Part shown: positions 35,623 to 44,816 of the stretch, piece by piece | Position numbering within the stretch: position 1 is the stretch's first letter | Layout: each line of letters begins with the position of its first letter | NCBI RefSeq assembly: GCF_008274785.1 | Contig: NZ_VTPU01000006.1 | Coordinates: 1-64,000, forward strand | DNA from: Halomonas eurihalina | Lineage (GTDB): Bacteria; Pseudomonadota; Gammaproteobacteria; Pseudomonadales; Halomonadaceae | DNA length: 64,000 nucleotides | Direction of reading: 5' to 3' | The notes under the pieces: model-generated | Seen by the model: the letters and a program-made list of their open reading frames with translations, nothing else | Told to the model about the DNA's origin: nothing | Database searches by the model: none | Translations under genes and position numbers: made by a program

Positions 35623-36612
35623 TCAGGCACGAGCCCGATCGTGGCGATCCTTGAGCCAGCTTGCCATGCCTGTGACCACCAACGTGCCGACGATGATGGT
35701 CATCGACAGCCAGATCGGAATCTCGGGGATCGCTGCGATGGGGTGACCGCCGTTGATAAACGGCAGCGTGTTCTCGTGCAATGCCTCCAGCACCAGCTTG
35801 ACGCCGATGAAGGCCAGAATTATCGACAATCCCAGCCCCAGGTAGACCAAGCGCGACAGCAAGTTGCCGAGCAGGAAGTACAGCTGTAGCAGCCCCAACA
35901 AGGCGAAGGCATTGGTTGTGAAGACGATATACGGCTCGCGCGTCAGCCCATAGATGGCGGGGATGGAGTCCAGCGCAAACAGGAGATCAGTAAAGCCAAG
36001 CGCCACAATGACCATGAAAAGCGGTGTCACCATGCGCTTGCCATCGACCTTCGCCAGCAACCGCTGGCCGTGATATTCATTGGTGACGGGTAGCCAGCGC
36101 TGCGCCAAGCGCTCCGCTGGATTGGGGCGGTATATCTCTTCTTCGTCGCTGTCCTCAAAGCTTTCCTTGCCCAGCTTGTAAGCCGTCCAGAGCAGGAAGG
36201 CACCGAAGATATAGAATACCCAACTGAACTGATGGATCGCCGCCGCGCCCACAGCAATGAAAACGCCACGCATCACCAAGGCAATGACGATGCCGATCAA
36301 CAGGGCTTTCTGTTGATGAATACGCGGTACCGCGAACTTGCTCATGATGATCACGAACACGAACAGGTTGTCCACCGACAAACTCTTCTCGGTGATGAAG
36401 CCGGCGAAGTACTCAGCGCCGTGCTGCGCACCCCACACCCACCAGAGCCCACCACCGAACGCCATGGCGATGGCGATGAAGATGCACGACCACACCGCCG
36501 CTTCCTGGAAGCTCGGTTCGTGCGGCCTGCGGACGTGAAAGAAGAAATCGAAAAGGAACAGTACGATAATGCCGGCCACAGTGGCCAGCCATACCCACAA
36601 GGGGACGTGCAT
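35623..36612 (-). CDS. alx: TerC/Alx-family manganese exporter
   Basis: A 329-residue inner-membrane protein of the TerC family with about nine helices. Motifs include ITEKSLSVDNLFVFVIIMSK and GFTDLLFALDSIPAIYGLTR, which carry the conserved acidic residues of the family; a charged cytoplasmic loop (KESFEDSDEEEIYRPNPAER) lies in the middle. The length and loop match E. coli Alx. The GGAGG 7 nt upstream fixes the start at 36612; a TTG at 36630 is spurious. The leader contains a yybP-ykoY manganese riboswitch, so the gene should be induced by excess Mn2+ (and alkaline pH, as for alx). Confidence 0.93.
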   Translation of the reverse strand: MHVPLWVWLATVAGIIVLFLFDFFFHVRRPHEPSFQEAAVWSCIFIAIAMAFGGGLWWVWGAQHGAEYFAGFITEKSLSVDNLFVFVIIMSKFAVPRIHQQKALLIGIVIALVMRGVFIAVGAAAIHQFSWVFYIFGAFLLWTAYKLGKESFEDSDEEEIYRPNPAERLAQRWLPVTNEYHGQRLLAKVDGKRMVTPLFMVIVALGFTDLLFALDSIPAIYGLTREPYIVFTTNAFALLGLLQLYFLLGNLLSRLVYLGLGLSIILAFIGVKLVLEALHENTLPFINGGHPIAAIPEIPIWLSMTIIVGTLVVTGMASWLKDRHDRARA

Positions 36613-36642
36613 GGGTCTACCTCCGGTCAACGGTCAACGTTG

Positions 36643-36765
36643 CCGAAGGTCTCTCCCGCTCAGCATGCATGCCGAGTTGCTGTCACCGGGGCATTGCGCC
36701 CGTGCTGACGATGACCGCACGAAACGGGCCGTTCGACCCGCGTCGGGAATACTCCCCTTCCGCTA
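36643..36765 (-). ncRNA. yybP-ykoY manganese riboswitch in the TerC/Alx leader
   Basis: Read on the minus strand, the leader begins GGAAGGGGAGTATTCCC and has GTCATCGTCAGCACGGGC in the middle and CTGAGCGGGAGAGACCTTCG at the end. These are the three conserved blocks of the yybP-ykoY class: the GGGGAGUA 5' strand, the loop L3-type TCAxxGTCAG, and the CUGAGCG-AGACCUU 3' strand that pairs with the GAAGG. The element ends about 30 nt before the start codon, leaving the GGAGG ribosome site to be sequestered or freed. Mn2+ sensing is known for this class; the exact fold is not computed. Confidence 0.85.
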
Positions 36766-37008
36766 TGGCGCCATTGTGGGGCGAGGCACACCGCAACACA
36801 ACATTTATCGTTGCCATGCGGCTATTCTCGGGGAGTATCCACGCGAACCTCTGTTCCTGGTCCGTCCGCTCGAAGGTCATGTGCTGACCTGTAGCGCGGC
36901 GCCACTGAACGAGCGGATCGAGATCAATCTATGAAATAAACGCACCCATTGCACGATAGGCGCCGCGGACCTATGGTTCGCGACGCTTGTTCATCTCGAG
37001 GAGACTCC

Positions 37009-38292
37009 ATGTTCGCCCCTCTGACATCTCTGTGGCGCGGCTATCGTGATTCGTCGCTGATCCTGCGGGTAACCCTCGCTCTGGTGCTGGGCGCCGTGGT
37101 CGGCCTGGTCGGTGGGCCGGCCGTCGGCGAGGCGCTGGCGCCGTTGGGTGAGCTGCTGATGCGGCTCTTGAAGTTCATCATCCTGCCTATCGTGCTGTTC
37201 ACACTGATGGCGGGCATCAATCAGGGGCAGGCCGGCCGCCTGGGGCGGATCGGCCGCAAGGTCTTTCTTTATTATCTGGTGACCTCGGCGTTGGCGATCA
37301 TCGTTGGCCTGACGGTGGCCAGCCTGCTGTCGCCGGGGGAGGGCATGTCGCTGGAGGGGGCGGCCTCGGTGTCGGTGCCCGAGAACCCCGGTATTCTCTC
37401 GGTGGTGCTGGGCATCGTGCCGACCAACATCATCGGCGCCTTCGCCGAGCAGGACCTGCTCGGCATCATCTTCACCGCCCTGGTGTTCGGCCTCGCCGTG
37501 GCTGGGTTGCGGCAATCGGAGACGCATGGCGAGCTGGGCGAGCGACTGGCAGGGCTGATCGAGGCGCTCAACGTCGTGACCCTCAAGGTGATGAGCGGCA
37601 TCCTGCATGTGGTGCCGGTCGGGGTGTTCGCCATCGTCGCCGGTACCGTGGCCGAGCAGGGCATGGGGACCTTGCTGTCGCTCGGCGACATGGTTGTGGT
37701 GCTCTACGTGGCGCTGGGCGTGCACTTGCTGGTTTATATCGGTTTGCTGAAAGGCTTCGGCGTGCCGCTACGGGCCTTCTTCCGCGAGGCACGCACGCCC
37801 ATGGCGACGGCGTTCGCCACCCAGAGCAGTTCCGGCACTTTGCCGCTGACCCTCGATGCCGCCCGCCGCCTGGGGCTGTCACGAGGCCTCTACGGCTTCA
37901 GTCTGCCGCTGGGTGCAACGTTGAACATGGACGGGGCGGCGATCCGCATCGCCATCTCGGCGGTGTTCGCCGCCAATGTGGCGGGGGCGCCGCTGGATTT
38001 CGTCAGCATGCTGCAGATCGTGGTCATCGGCACGCTGATCTCGGTGGGCACGGCCGGGGTGCCCGGTGCCGGCATCGTGATGATCGCCACGGTATTCTCC
38101 CAGGTGGGCCTGCCCATCGAGGCCGTCGCCTTGCTCACGGCCATCGACGCCCTGGTCGGCATGGGCTGCACTGCGCTCAACGTGACGGGCGATCTGGTTG
38201 GCACTGCCCTGATTGGCCGCAGTGAGGGAGAGCGTATCGACGAGTCGGGAAGTGTGGAGGCCGAGGTGGCCTCGCATCCTGAAGGGCCCTGA
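37009..38292 (+). CDS. Dicarboxylate/amino acid:cation symporter (DAACS/GltP family)
   Basis: A 427-residue inner-membrane carrier of the DAACS family (glutamate/aspartate or C4-dicarboxylate symporters). Family features: LMRLLKFIILPIVLFTLMAG, ATQSSSGTLPLTLDA (serine-rich hairpin SSSGTLP), GFSLPLGATLNMDGAA (NMDG sodium/substrate motif) and the hairpin loop GTAGVPGAGIVMIATV followed by GCTALNVTGDL. About eight helices plus two hairpins are visible. A CGAGGAGA site before 37009 fixes the start; the reading frame is open back to 36949. Substrate is likely a dicarboxylate or acidic amino acid. Confidence 0.92.
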   Translation: MFAPLTSLWRGYRDSSLILRVTLALVLGAVVGLVGGPAVGEALAPLGELLMRLLKFIILPIVLFTLMAGINQGQAGRLGRIGRKVFLYYLVTSALAIIVGLTVASLLSPGEGMSLEGAASVSVPENPGILSVVLGIVPTNIIGAFAEQDLLGIIFTALVFGLAVAGLRQSETHGELGERLAGLIEALNVVTLKVMSGILHVVPVGVFAIVAGTVAEQGMGTLLSLGDMVVVLYVALGVHLLVYIGLLKGFGVPLRAFFREARTPMATAFATQSSSGTLPLTLDAARRLGLSRGLYGFSLPLGATLNMDGAAIRIAISAVFAANVAGAPLDFVSMLQIVVIGTLISVGTAGVPGAGIVMIATVFSQVGLPIEAVALLTAIDALVGMGCTALNVTGDLVGTALIGRSEGERIDESGSVEAEVASHPEGP

Positions 38293-38422
38293 ATCTGAGT
38301 ATCCAGAATATGGTCGAGGGGTCGAAAGGTAACTTTTAACAGGCTATCTTTCCCCTGTCGGAGGCAGGCGGCGATGTGGAAATGCATCGTCGCGCCCACA
38401 ACGCACTCGCACAGGAATTCCC

Positions 38423-39292
38423 ATGAGCCAAGATACCGAGTACACCCCGCCGAAGGTCTGGACCTGGAGCCAGGCGAGCGGCGGCCAGTTCGCCAGCATC
38501 AATCGCCCCATTGCCGGGCCCACGCACGACAAGGAACTGCCGGTCGGCAAGCATCCGTTCCAGCTCTATTCGCTGGCCACGCCCAATGGCGTCAAGGTCA
38601 CGGTGATGTTCGAGGAGCTGCTGGCGAAGGGCCACAAAGGGGCAGAATACGATGCCTGGCTGATCAAGATCGGCGATGGCGATCAGTTCGGCAGCGGCTT
38701 CGTCGAGGTCAATCCGAATTCCAAGATTCCGGCGTTGATGGATCACGGCACCGAGGAGCCGATCCGGGTCTTCGAGTCGGGCGCGATTCTGCTTTATCTG
38801 GCCGAAAAGTTCGGTGATTTCCTGCCGGCGGACTTCAAGGCCCGTACCGAGGCGCTCAACTGGCTGTTCTGGCAGATGGGCAGCGCGCCCTTTCTGGGGG
38901 GCGGTTTCGGTCACTTCTATGCCTATGCGCCGGTAAAGCTCGAGTATCCCATCGACCGCTATGCCATGGAGACCAAGCGTCAGCTCGATGTCCTCGATCG
39001 CCATCTGGCGGAGCATCGCTACCTGGCCGGCGACGAGTACAGCATTGCCGACATGGCCAACTGGGCCTGGTATGGCCAACTGGTGTTGGGCCGTCTCTAC
39101 GACGCCGCCGAGTTCCTGCAGGTGGATACCTACGAGAACGTGGTGCGCTGGGCGCGGGAGATCGATGCGCGTCCGGCGGTACAGCGAGGGCGCATGGTCA
39201 ACCGGACCTTCGGCGAGCCGGAGCTGCAGCTTCATGAGCGTCACGATGCCGGCGACTTCGAGGACAAGACGCAGGACGTTATCGGTTCCTGA
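38423..39292 (+). CDS. yghU: Glutathione-dependent disulfide-bond oxidoreductase
   Basis: A 289-residue glutathione S-transferase superfamily member of the YghU type. The long N-terminal extension (YTPPKVWTWSQASGGQFASI then NRPIAGPTHDKELPVG) is specific to YghU. The thioredoxin-like domain follows (FQLYSLATPNGVKVTVMFEE, PNSKIPALMDHG, ESGAILLYLAEKFG) and then a helical domain (FGHFYAYAPVKLEYPIDRY). Family members use two glutathione molecules to reduce disulfides such as hydroxyethyl disulfide. Monocistronic, as judged from spacing. Confidence 0.92.
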   Translation: MSQDTEYTPPKVWTWSQASGGQFASINRPIAGPTHDKELPVGKHPFQLYSLATPNGVKVTVMFEELLAKGHKGAEYDAWLIKIGDGDQFGSGFVEVNPNSKIPALMDHGTEEPIRVFESGAILLYLAEKFGDFLPADFKARTEALNWLFWQMGSAPFLGGGFGHFYAYAPVKLEYPIDRYAMETKRQLDVLDRHLAEHRYLAGDEYSIADMANWAWYGQLVLGRLYDAAEFLQVDTYENVVRWAREIDARPAVQRGRMVNRTFGEPELQLHERHDAGDFEDKTQDVIGS

Positions 39293-39431
39293 ACTGCCGG
39301 ACGTGCACATCGAGTGCCTCGGGCCTATGGTCCGCGGCGCTTATCGTTCCACAGGGGGGGGCGGGGCTCACTCACCAGAACGACGACGCTTCCTCCGTGA
39401 CGCTTGCGTATCGGGCGCGCGGATACAACGA

Positions 39432-39459
39432 AACGGGGCCCGCATGAGCGGGCCCCGTT
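39432..39459 (-). terminator. Terminator of the cold-shock gene
   Basis: AACGGGGCCCGC and GCGGGCCCCGTT form a perfect 12-bp stem with loop ATGA; on the minus strand it is followed by TCGTTG. Lies about 40 bp after the csp stop. Confidence 0.75.
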
Positions 39460-39501
39460 CAACGAACCGCCAGGGTTCGCGTGCTCTCGTGATCTCTGGG
39501 A

Positions 39502-39708
39502 TCAGCCGAGAGACTTGATGTTGGAGGCCTGGAGGCCCTTCTTGCCCTGGGTCACGTCGAAGGAGACGCTTTGACCTTCCTGGAGGGACTTGAAGCCTTC
39601 AGCCTGAATTTCGGAGAAGTGGGCGAACACGTCGTCACCGCCGTCGGCAGGAGAAATGAAGCCGAAACCCTTGGAATCGTTGAACCACTTGACGGTACCA
39701 GTCGTCAT
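39502..39708 (-). CDS. Cold-shock protein, CspA family
   Basis: A 68-residue single-domain OB-fold nucleic-acid-binding protein. RNP1 KGFGFISP and RNP2 DVFAHFSEI are intact ([20 protein letters not shown]). It melts RNA secondary structure during cold or general stress. The start at 39708 has GAGGATTTTC upstream and gives the canonical MTTGTVKWF; a long upstream in-frame extension to 39789 is 5' leader, as is usual for csp genes. Confidence 0.96.
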   Translation of the reverse strand: MTTGTVKWFNDSKGFGFISPADGGDDVFAHFSEIQAEGFKSLQEGQSVSFDVTQGKKGLQASNIKSLG

Positions 39709-39996
39709 TTGAAAATCCTCTCGCGCTAAGCGCCTTGTAAAATTTCTGGTATTACCCAGGATCAGTAGCGGGTACAACAAGAAATACAATTACAGGCTGT
39801 CGAAAAGACTCGAATGCTTCTGGAACCATGCTGCTTGCTCACCAACTGGCGCCACGATGTCATGCCGTCCCGCTCAGGTCAAAGACTTTCGAATACTCAT
39901 GTTGCCACTGGTGTCGGGCTGTTCAACGAGCGGGTGTATCGCGGGTTCGGCCGACCTGGGCGATGCAGGTTCTCTGGGGGCAACCTGGTTCGCCTG

Positions 39997-40803
39997 TCAG
40001 CTATCCGCTGGCGGCTCGTTGAGGGTGTCCTGGTTCCGAGTGCGTTCAGTGAATTCCGAGGGCGATTCGCCCAGCGTCCGGCGGAACATGGTGGCGAAGG
40101 CACTAGGGCTGGCGTAACCCAGCGTCAGGGCGATGCGGGTCACCGGCACGCCGGCCGAGAGCTGCGGCAGGGCTGCCAGCAGGCAGGCTTGCTGGCGCCA
40201 GGCACTGAACGACAAGCCGGTCTGCTGCTTGAAGAAGCGGGTGAAGGTGCGATGGCTACGGTTGAGGCGCTGGGCCCAGTGCGTCGGTGAACTGTGCAGG
40301 TCCGGGCATTGCAGGAAGGCAGTGCATAGCCGCGCCAGCTCAGGGTCGCGGGGCAGGGGAGCGAAGAGTGGCAGTGTCACGCTCTGGCGCAGTTCGTGCA
40401 GCATCAGCCGTACCAGGGCGCCGTCGCGACCTTCGACGTCGTAACGGGCGGGGAGCTCGGCCGAGGCAAGCAGTAGCTGGTGTAGCAGCGGGGTGACGAG
40501 CAGCACCTCGCATAGCGAGCCGGGCCGCGGCGCGACCGCCGGTTCGATGTACAGGCTACGCGTGCTGACCCCGAGCATCTTCACTTGGTGCGGCTTGCCG
40601 GCGGGGATCCAGACCCCGGTATAAGGGGGGACCACCCAGGTGCCATCCTCGGTGCCGACCTCCATCAGCCCCGTCATTCCGTAGAGGAACTGAGCGCGTC
40701 GGTGGCGGTGGGTGTCGAGCAGGGTACCGGGCAGATAGTCGGTGCCGATCGCCATGACGTCTCGGGGAATGCCGTCCACATCGTCCAGAGGAATGTTGCG
40801 CAT
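39997..40803 (-). CDS. AraC family regulator
   Basis: A 268-residue regulator. The N-terminal cupin domain has DTHRHRRAQFLYGMTGLMEV and TGVWIPAGKPHQVKM. The C-terminal double helix-turn-helix has LNRSHRTFTRFFKQQTGLSF and SWRQQACLLAALPQLS (reading SAWRQQ), with second helix VTRIALTLGYASPSAFATMF and FRRTLGESPSEF. It is divergent from the TauE/SafE transporter gene at 40911, with about 110 bp between, and probably regulates it. The effector is not known. Confidence 0.9.
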   Translation of the reverse strand: MRNIPLDDVDGIPRDVMAIGTDYLPGTLLDTHRHRRAQFLYGMTGLMEVGTEDGTWVVPPYTGVWIPAGKPHQVKMLGVSTRSLYIEPAVAPRPGSLCEVLLVTPLLHQLLLASAELPARYDVEGRDGALVRLMLHELRQSVTLPLFAPLPRDPELARLCTAFLQCPDLHSSPTHWAQRLNRSHRTFTRFFKQQTGLSFSAWRQQACLLAALPQLSAGVPVTRIALTLGYASPSAFATMFRRTLGESPSEFTERTRNQDTLNEPPADS

Positions 40804-40910
40804 GACGTATCTCGATTGGCCTGTACGCGAGCATTATTGACTGGCTGTCGAATGTTGGCCATTTCTTGGTGGCGTACTCTGCGCTCTTATCCTGTCGATG
40901 GAGCGCAGTC

Positions 40911-41720
40911 ATGTATTTACTGCTGTTGGCATGTGGTGGCCTGGCCGGTGTCACTACGGTGCTGTTCGGATTCGGGGGCGGCTTCTTCATGGTGCCGCTG
41001 CTGTATGCGGTGCTGTCAGCCACTCATGGCGCGGACAGTGCCGTAGGCCAGGCGGCCATGCATATCGCCGTGGCTACCTCGACCAGCGTGATGATCGTCG
41101 GCGCCGGTCTGGCCACGCGCCGTCACCATCGGGCCGGCACGCTAGACTGGCGATGGATTCGCCCGTTGGTGGGGTATATCGCCATAGGGGCGATTGCGGG
41201 TGCCGCGACGGCGCTGGCGATGCGTGGAGACTGGGTACGCTGGGCCTTCATCGCCTACCTGGCCATCACCATCCTCGACGCACTACTGCGCCCGGGGTTC
41301 CTGGCGCGTACGGCGGCACTGCCTCGTACGCCGTCGAACGGTGCGATGGCTGTCTTCGGCCTGGGTACCGGAACGCTGGCGGCCCTGCTCGGGGTCGGTG
41401 GCAGCGTGATGACGGTGCCGCTGATGCGTCGTCGCGGTCTGTCGATGGCCCGGGCCACCGCGATGGCGACACCCTTGTCGCTGCCAATGGCGCTCGCTGG
41501 CACCGCCGCCTACATGCTGTTGGCTCGGGGAGAGCTCGCAGTGCAGGGACCCTGGCAGGCAGGCTACGTGGATCTTCGTGCCTTTGCGGCGCTGGCGGTT
41601 GGCTCCTGGATCGGTATTCGCCTGGCGTCTCCCTGGATAGGACGACTACCCGACGGGATTCACGCCAGGGCCTATCTTGCCCTGCTGGCCGGTGTACTGG
41701 CGACGATGGTGGCGCTCTGA
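40911..41720 (+). CDS. TSUP (TauE/SafE) family transporter
   Basis: A 269-residue inner-membrane protein with about eight hydrophobic segments in two repeats. The first repeat starts LLLLACGGLAGVTTVLFGFG with GGFFMVPLLYAV; the second has FGLGTGTLAALLGVGGSVMT and VPLMRRRGLSMARATAMATP. These GxGGGx-type turns are the TSUP signature. Family members export sulfite, sulfoacetate or related anions. The ATG at 40911 is preferred (GGAGCGCAG upstream) over 40866. Paired with the divergent AraC gene. Confidence 0.88.
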   Translation: MYLLLLACGGLAGVTTVLFGFGGGFFMVPLLYAVLSATHGADSAVGQAAMHIAVATSTSVMIVGAGLATRRHHRAGTLDWRWIRPLVGYIAIGAIAGAATALAMRGDWVRWAFIAYLAITILDALLRPGFLARTAALPRTPSNGAMAVFGLGTGTLAALLGVGGSVMTVPLMRRRGLSMARATAMATPLSLPMALAGTAAYMLLARGELAVQGPWQAGYVDLRAFAALAVGSWIGIRLASPWIGRLPDGIHARAYLALLAGVLATMVAL

Positions 41721-41791
41721 GGTGAGAGGCCGGTGGTCGGCATCGTCTACGGGCGGCCCCGCAGGGTGGTATAGCGCTGGCAGGGCGCGGG

Positions 41792-42679
41792 CTAGCCGTC
41801 GATGGTGAGGCGCCTGTTGGCGATGCGGCCGGTGGCGCCGTAGCGCCAGGGGCGGTTGTGCAGGCCGTGGCCGCTCGGCAGGCCGGTGTAGAGCGGCAGC
41901 CCGAGCGGGGTCAGGGTCTCGGCGATGATGGCTTCCAGTGGCGTGTCATCAAAGGGCCGGCAGCCCTCGAAGGTGCCCAGGCACACCGCGGCGGCCCGGT
42001 CCAGGGCGCCGCCGTGTACCAGCTGCCACAGCGCGCGTTCCAGGCGATAGTAGGGCTCGCCCACGTCCTCGAGGATCACCAGCGAACCGGGCGGGGCGCG
42101 AAAGCCCGCCGGGGTGCCGACCAGGCTGGCGAGAGTGGCGAGATTGCCGCCCACGACTGGCCCTTCCAGGGTGGCCGGAGCGTCCGCGTAGGGTGTCAGG
42201 GGGTAGTCGAGAGATGTCGGCCCCTGAATCAGCGCCAGGGTCTCCTCGAACTGGCGCCGCACGATCTCCCGTTGATCGGCCTCGTCCTCGAGCACGCCGG
42301 CGGCGGCCTTGGCCACCGGACCGTGGATGGCCGGCACGCCGTGGCGGTGGCAGTGATCGAGCAGCACCGTCACGTCGGAGTAGCCGATCAGCGGCTTTTT
42401 TGAACGCGCGAGGCGCGACCAGTCGATGCCGTCGACCAGCTGGGCGGCGCCGTAGCCACCGCGCACCGCCCACACCGCCTGGGTTTCGGGGGTGTCGAAG
42501 GCGGCGTGAAGCTGGGCCAGGCGATGCTCGCGGCTGCCGGCCAGGTAGCGCCTCGGCGTCTGCAGCGGCTCATCGCAGCGCACCTTGGTGCCCAGTGCCT
42601 CCAGGCCGCGGATGCCGGCATCGATGGCCTCGGCAGCGGTGTAGGACGACGGGGCGATGAGGCTGACGGCAAGCAGCAT
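41792..42679 (-). CDS. ldcA: LD-carboxypeptidase (muramoyltetrapeptide carboxypeptidase)
   Basis: A 295-residue peptidase of family S66 that removes the terminal D-Ala from the muropeptide tetrapeptide during wall recycling in the cytoplasm. VWAVRGGYGAAQLVDGIDWS carries the region before the nucleophile, LIGYSDVTVLLDHCH is the LIGYSD motif, IHGPVAKAA and VVGGNLATLASLVGTP follow and the Glu/His region is ILEDVGEPYYRLERALWQL with GLPSGHGLHNRP at the end. GAGGAG lies before the ATG at 42679; a TTG 7 codons earlier is spurious. Confidence 0.92.
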   Translation of the reverse strand: MLLAVSLIAPSSYTAAEAIDAGIRGLEALGTKVRCDEPLQTPRRYLAGSREHRLAQLHAAFDTPETQAVWAVRGGYGAAQLVDGIDWSRLARSKKPLIGYSDVTVLLDHCHRHGVPAIHGPVAKAAAGVLEDEADQREIVRRQFEETLALIQGPTSLDYPLTPYADAPATLEGPVVGGNLATLASLVGTPAGFRAPPGSLVILEDVGEPYYRLERALWQLVHGGALDRAAAVCLGTFEGCRPFDDTPLEAIIAETLTPLGLPLYTGLPSGHGLHNRPWRYGATGRIANRRLTIDG

Positions 42680-42812
42680 GGAAGACTCCTCGTGAGGCAA
42701 GGGTGCAACTCGGCATTGTCGACGGGATGCGGTCGACTGTCACGGGATGATGGCCTGCTGGAGGAGGTCGTGAGCGCCACCTCGCCTGTCGCGGGGTGGC
42801 GGGGGGCAGTGG

Positions 42813-43133
42813 TCAGGGTTTGGGGCCAGTGGTGGCCTGCTCGAAGAGCTCCGCCTTGGCATCGCGCATGATGCCTTCGCAGGCGGCCTGCTGGGTGAGT
42901 TCGGTGAGCAGCTCCTGGGACATGACGAAGCCCTTGCCGAGACAGTCGTCGACGTCTTCTCGCGATATCCGAGGCTCGGTGTGACAGTCGAGCTTGATCG
43001 TCCTTCCACCGTCGTCCAGACGGTCGGCCAGCTGTCGCAGTCGCCAGGCGAGGCGAGTCTTCCAGCTATCCGATGCTTCCGCGCCTTCGGTCACGCTCAG
43101 AGTGCAACGCCATTCGGGCTTGTAGACCTTCAT
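42813..43133 (-). CDS. Conserved hypothetical small protein
   Basis: A 106-residue protein I cannot assign to a family. It begins MKVYKPEWRCTLSVTEGAEA; the middle has a helix LAWRLRQLADRLDDGGRTIK, then ISREDVDDCLGKGFVMSQEL and LTQQAACEGIMRDAKAELFE. No signal peptide or membrane helix is seen. AAGGAGG lies directly upstream of ATG 43133, and GC3 bias is typical, so it is a real gene. Lies between ldcA and argP. Confidence 0.68.
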   Translation of the reverse strand: MKVYKPEWRCTLSVTEGAEASDSWKTRLAWRLRQLADRLDDGGRTIKLDCHTEPRISREDVDDCLGKGFVMSQELLTELTQQAACEGIMRDAKAELFEQATTGPKP

Positions 43134-43231
43134 GCGAACCTCCTTATCGGCTTGGAAAGAATGATCGATCGTGGGGCAGGCGCCGTCCGAGGAAGAGCAC
43201 CGCGGTCGGCTCGGGGTCTGACACCGTCTGC

Positions 43232-44101
43232 TCAGGTTAGTTGCACCGTGCGCAGTGTGCTCGTCAGCCGCTCCAGCAGGGTGCCGCTGTGTCGCCAGAA
43301 ATGCCAGTAGAGAGGAACCTCCAGGGCATGGCCCGGCGCAAGGCTGGTCAATTCGCCCCGGGCGACCGGGCCCGGCACCTGCATCATGGGCATCATGCCA
43401 TAGCCCATGCCGGCGCAGGCCAGGCGCACGAAGCCTTCCGATTCCGGGCAGAGGTGGTAGGGGAAGTGGCCGTGATAGCCGCACTGGGCGAGAAAGCGGT
43501 GCTGAAGCTGGTCATGGGGGCCATAGACGATGGCTGGGGCCCGACGGAAGGCCGCTTCGGTCGGGCCGTCGGGGAAATAGCGCTCGATATAGGCTGGCGT
43601 GGCCATCGGGTGATAGGTCATCTGGCCCAGCGGCACACAGCGGGCGCCGGCAATCGGCTGGTCGCTGGCGCACAGGCAGGCGGCCACGTCGCCATCGCGT
43701 AGCCGTTTCAGTCCTACGTCCTGATCCTCGACCACCAGGTCGAGCAGTACATCCTCACTCTGGCAGAAGTCGCTGACCACCGAGGCCCACCAGGTCACCA
43801 GACTGTCGGCGTTCAAGGCGATTCTCAGGCGCGGTGTGGCGACTTCGAGGGTCGGCAGGGTCTTGCCCAGCTCGCGCTCCAGCAGGCATACCTGCTGATA
43901 ATGGTTGAGCAGCCGTTGCCCGGCCGGCGTTGCTGCCAGGTGCGGGTGGCGCACCAGCACGGGCTGGCCGAGTCGTACCTCCAGGGCCTTGATGCGTTGC
44001 GAGACCGCCGATTGCGAGAGCCCCAGCAGTTCCCCGGCGCGTTCGAATCCGCCGGATTCCATGACGGTGGCCAGGGCTTCGAGCAATTTGTAATCGAGCA
44101 T
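43232..44101 (-). CDS. argP: LysR family regulator ArgP (IciA)
   Basis: A 289-residue LysR-type regulator. The N-terminal helix-turn-helix is MLDYKLLEALATVMESGGFE, RAGELLGLSQSAVSQRIKAL, the ArgP pattern. The effector domain has RIALNADSLVTWW (as in E. coli ArgP: L-ADSLATW) and GMGYGMMPMMQV. It is divergent from argO at 44193, with about 90 bp between, the classical ArgP/ArgO arrangement. ArgP activates argO when arginine is high, and lysine counteracts. Confidence 0.93.
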   Translation of the reverse strand: MLDYKLLEALATVMESGGFERAGELLGLSQSAVSQRIKALEVRLGQPVLVRHPHLAATPAGQRLLNHYQQVCLLERELGKTLPTLEVATPRLRIALNADSLVTWWASVVSDFCQSEDVLLDLVVEDQDVGLKRLRDGDVAACLCASDQPIAGARCVPLGQMTYHPMATPAYIERYFPDGPTEAAFRRAPAIVYGPHDQLQHRFLAQCGYHGHFPYHLCPESEGFVRLACAGMGYGMMPMMQVPGPVARGELTSLAPGHALEVPLYWHFWRHSGTLLERLTSTLRTVQLT

Positions 44102-44192
44102 AAGTATTATTAATACAGCATTAGGAGAATGATTTTTTAGTATATCGGCATGTCGTTAATCTGGCGTCATCTTAGGGAGCCAGTGGAGGACG

Positions 44193-44816
44193 ATGTCGAT
44201 GTTCGAGAGTTATCTGACCGGGCTGGCGGTGAGTGGTGGCATCATCATCGCTATCGGCGCCCAGAATGCGTACGTACTGGGCCTGGCCGTGCGCCGCGAG
44301 TACCACTGGTGGTCGGCCGGGTTGTGCATGAGTACCGACCTGCTGCTGGTGACCGCCGGCATGTTCGGCGTCAGTGCCATGCTGCTGGCGGTGCCCGAGG
44401 CCCTGGCGGTGATGCGCTGGTTGGGGGTGGCCTTTCTCGCCTGGCTGGCGGTGCAGGGGCTTTATCGTGCCGCGACCGGGCGTCAGGGGCTGGTGCGTGA
44501 CGAGGCCGGGGAGCGTGGACTGGCCCCCGTGTTGCTGGCCACGCTGGGCGTGACGGTGCTCAACCCTCAGGTATACCTGGATACCCTGTTGCTGATTCCC
44601 TCGGTGGGCGCGCAGCAGGAGAACGCCGCCGCCTTCGTGGCCGGTGCCGGCAGTGCCTCGGTGCTGTGGTTCAGCCTGTTGGCCTGGGGCGGTTCCCTGT
44701 TGTCGCCCTGGCTGTCACGCCCCATGGCCTGGCGTCTGATCGATGGCGGCATCGCGGTCATGATGGCCGCCATTGCCCTGCAGTTGGCGGGAACCGGGGT
44801 GGATCGGTTCGTCTGA
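44193..44816 (+). CDS. argO: Arginine exporter, LysE/ArgO family
   Basis: A 207-residue inner-membrane amino acid exporter. The family motif GGIIIAIGAQNAYVLGLAVR is near the N-terminus; about five or six hydrophobic helices follow, with the second conserved block LATLGVTVLNPQVYLDTLLL. Location next to argP supports arginine or lysine export that limits toxic accumulation and canavanine. Divergent promoter region of 90 bp is the likely ArgP operator. Confidence 0.93.
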   Translation: MSMFESYLTGLAVSGGIIIAIGAQNAYVLGLAVRREYHWWSAGLCMSTDLLLVTAGMFGVSAMLLAVPEALAVMRWLGVAFLAWLAVQGLYRAATGRQGLVRDEAGERGLAPVLLATLGVTVLNPQVYLDTLLLIPSVGAQQENAAAFVAGAGSASVLWFSLLAWGGSLLSPWLSRPMAWRLIDGGIAVMMAAIALQLAGTGVDRFV

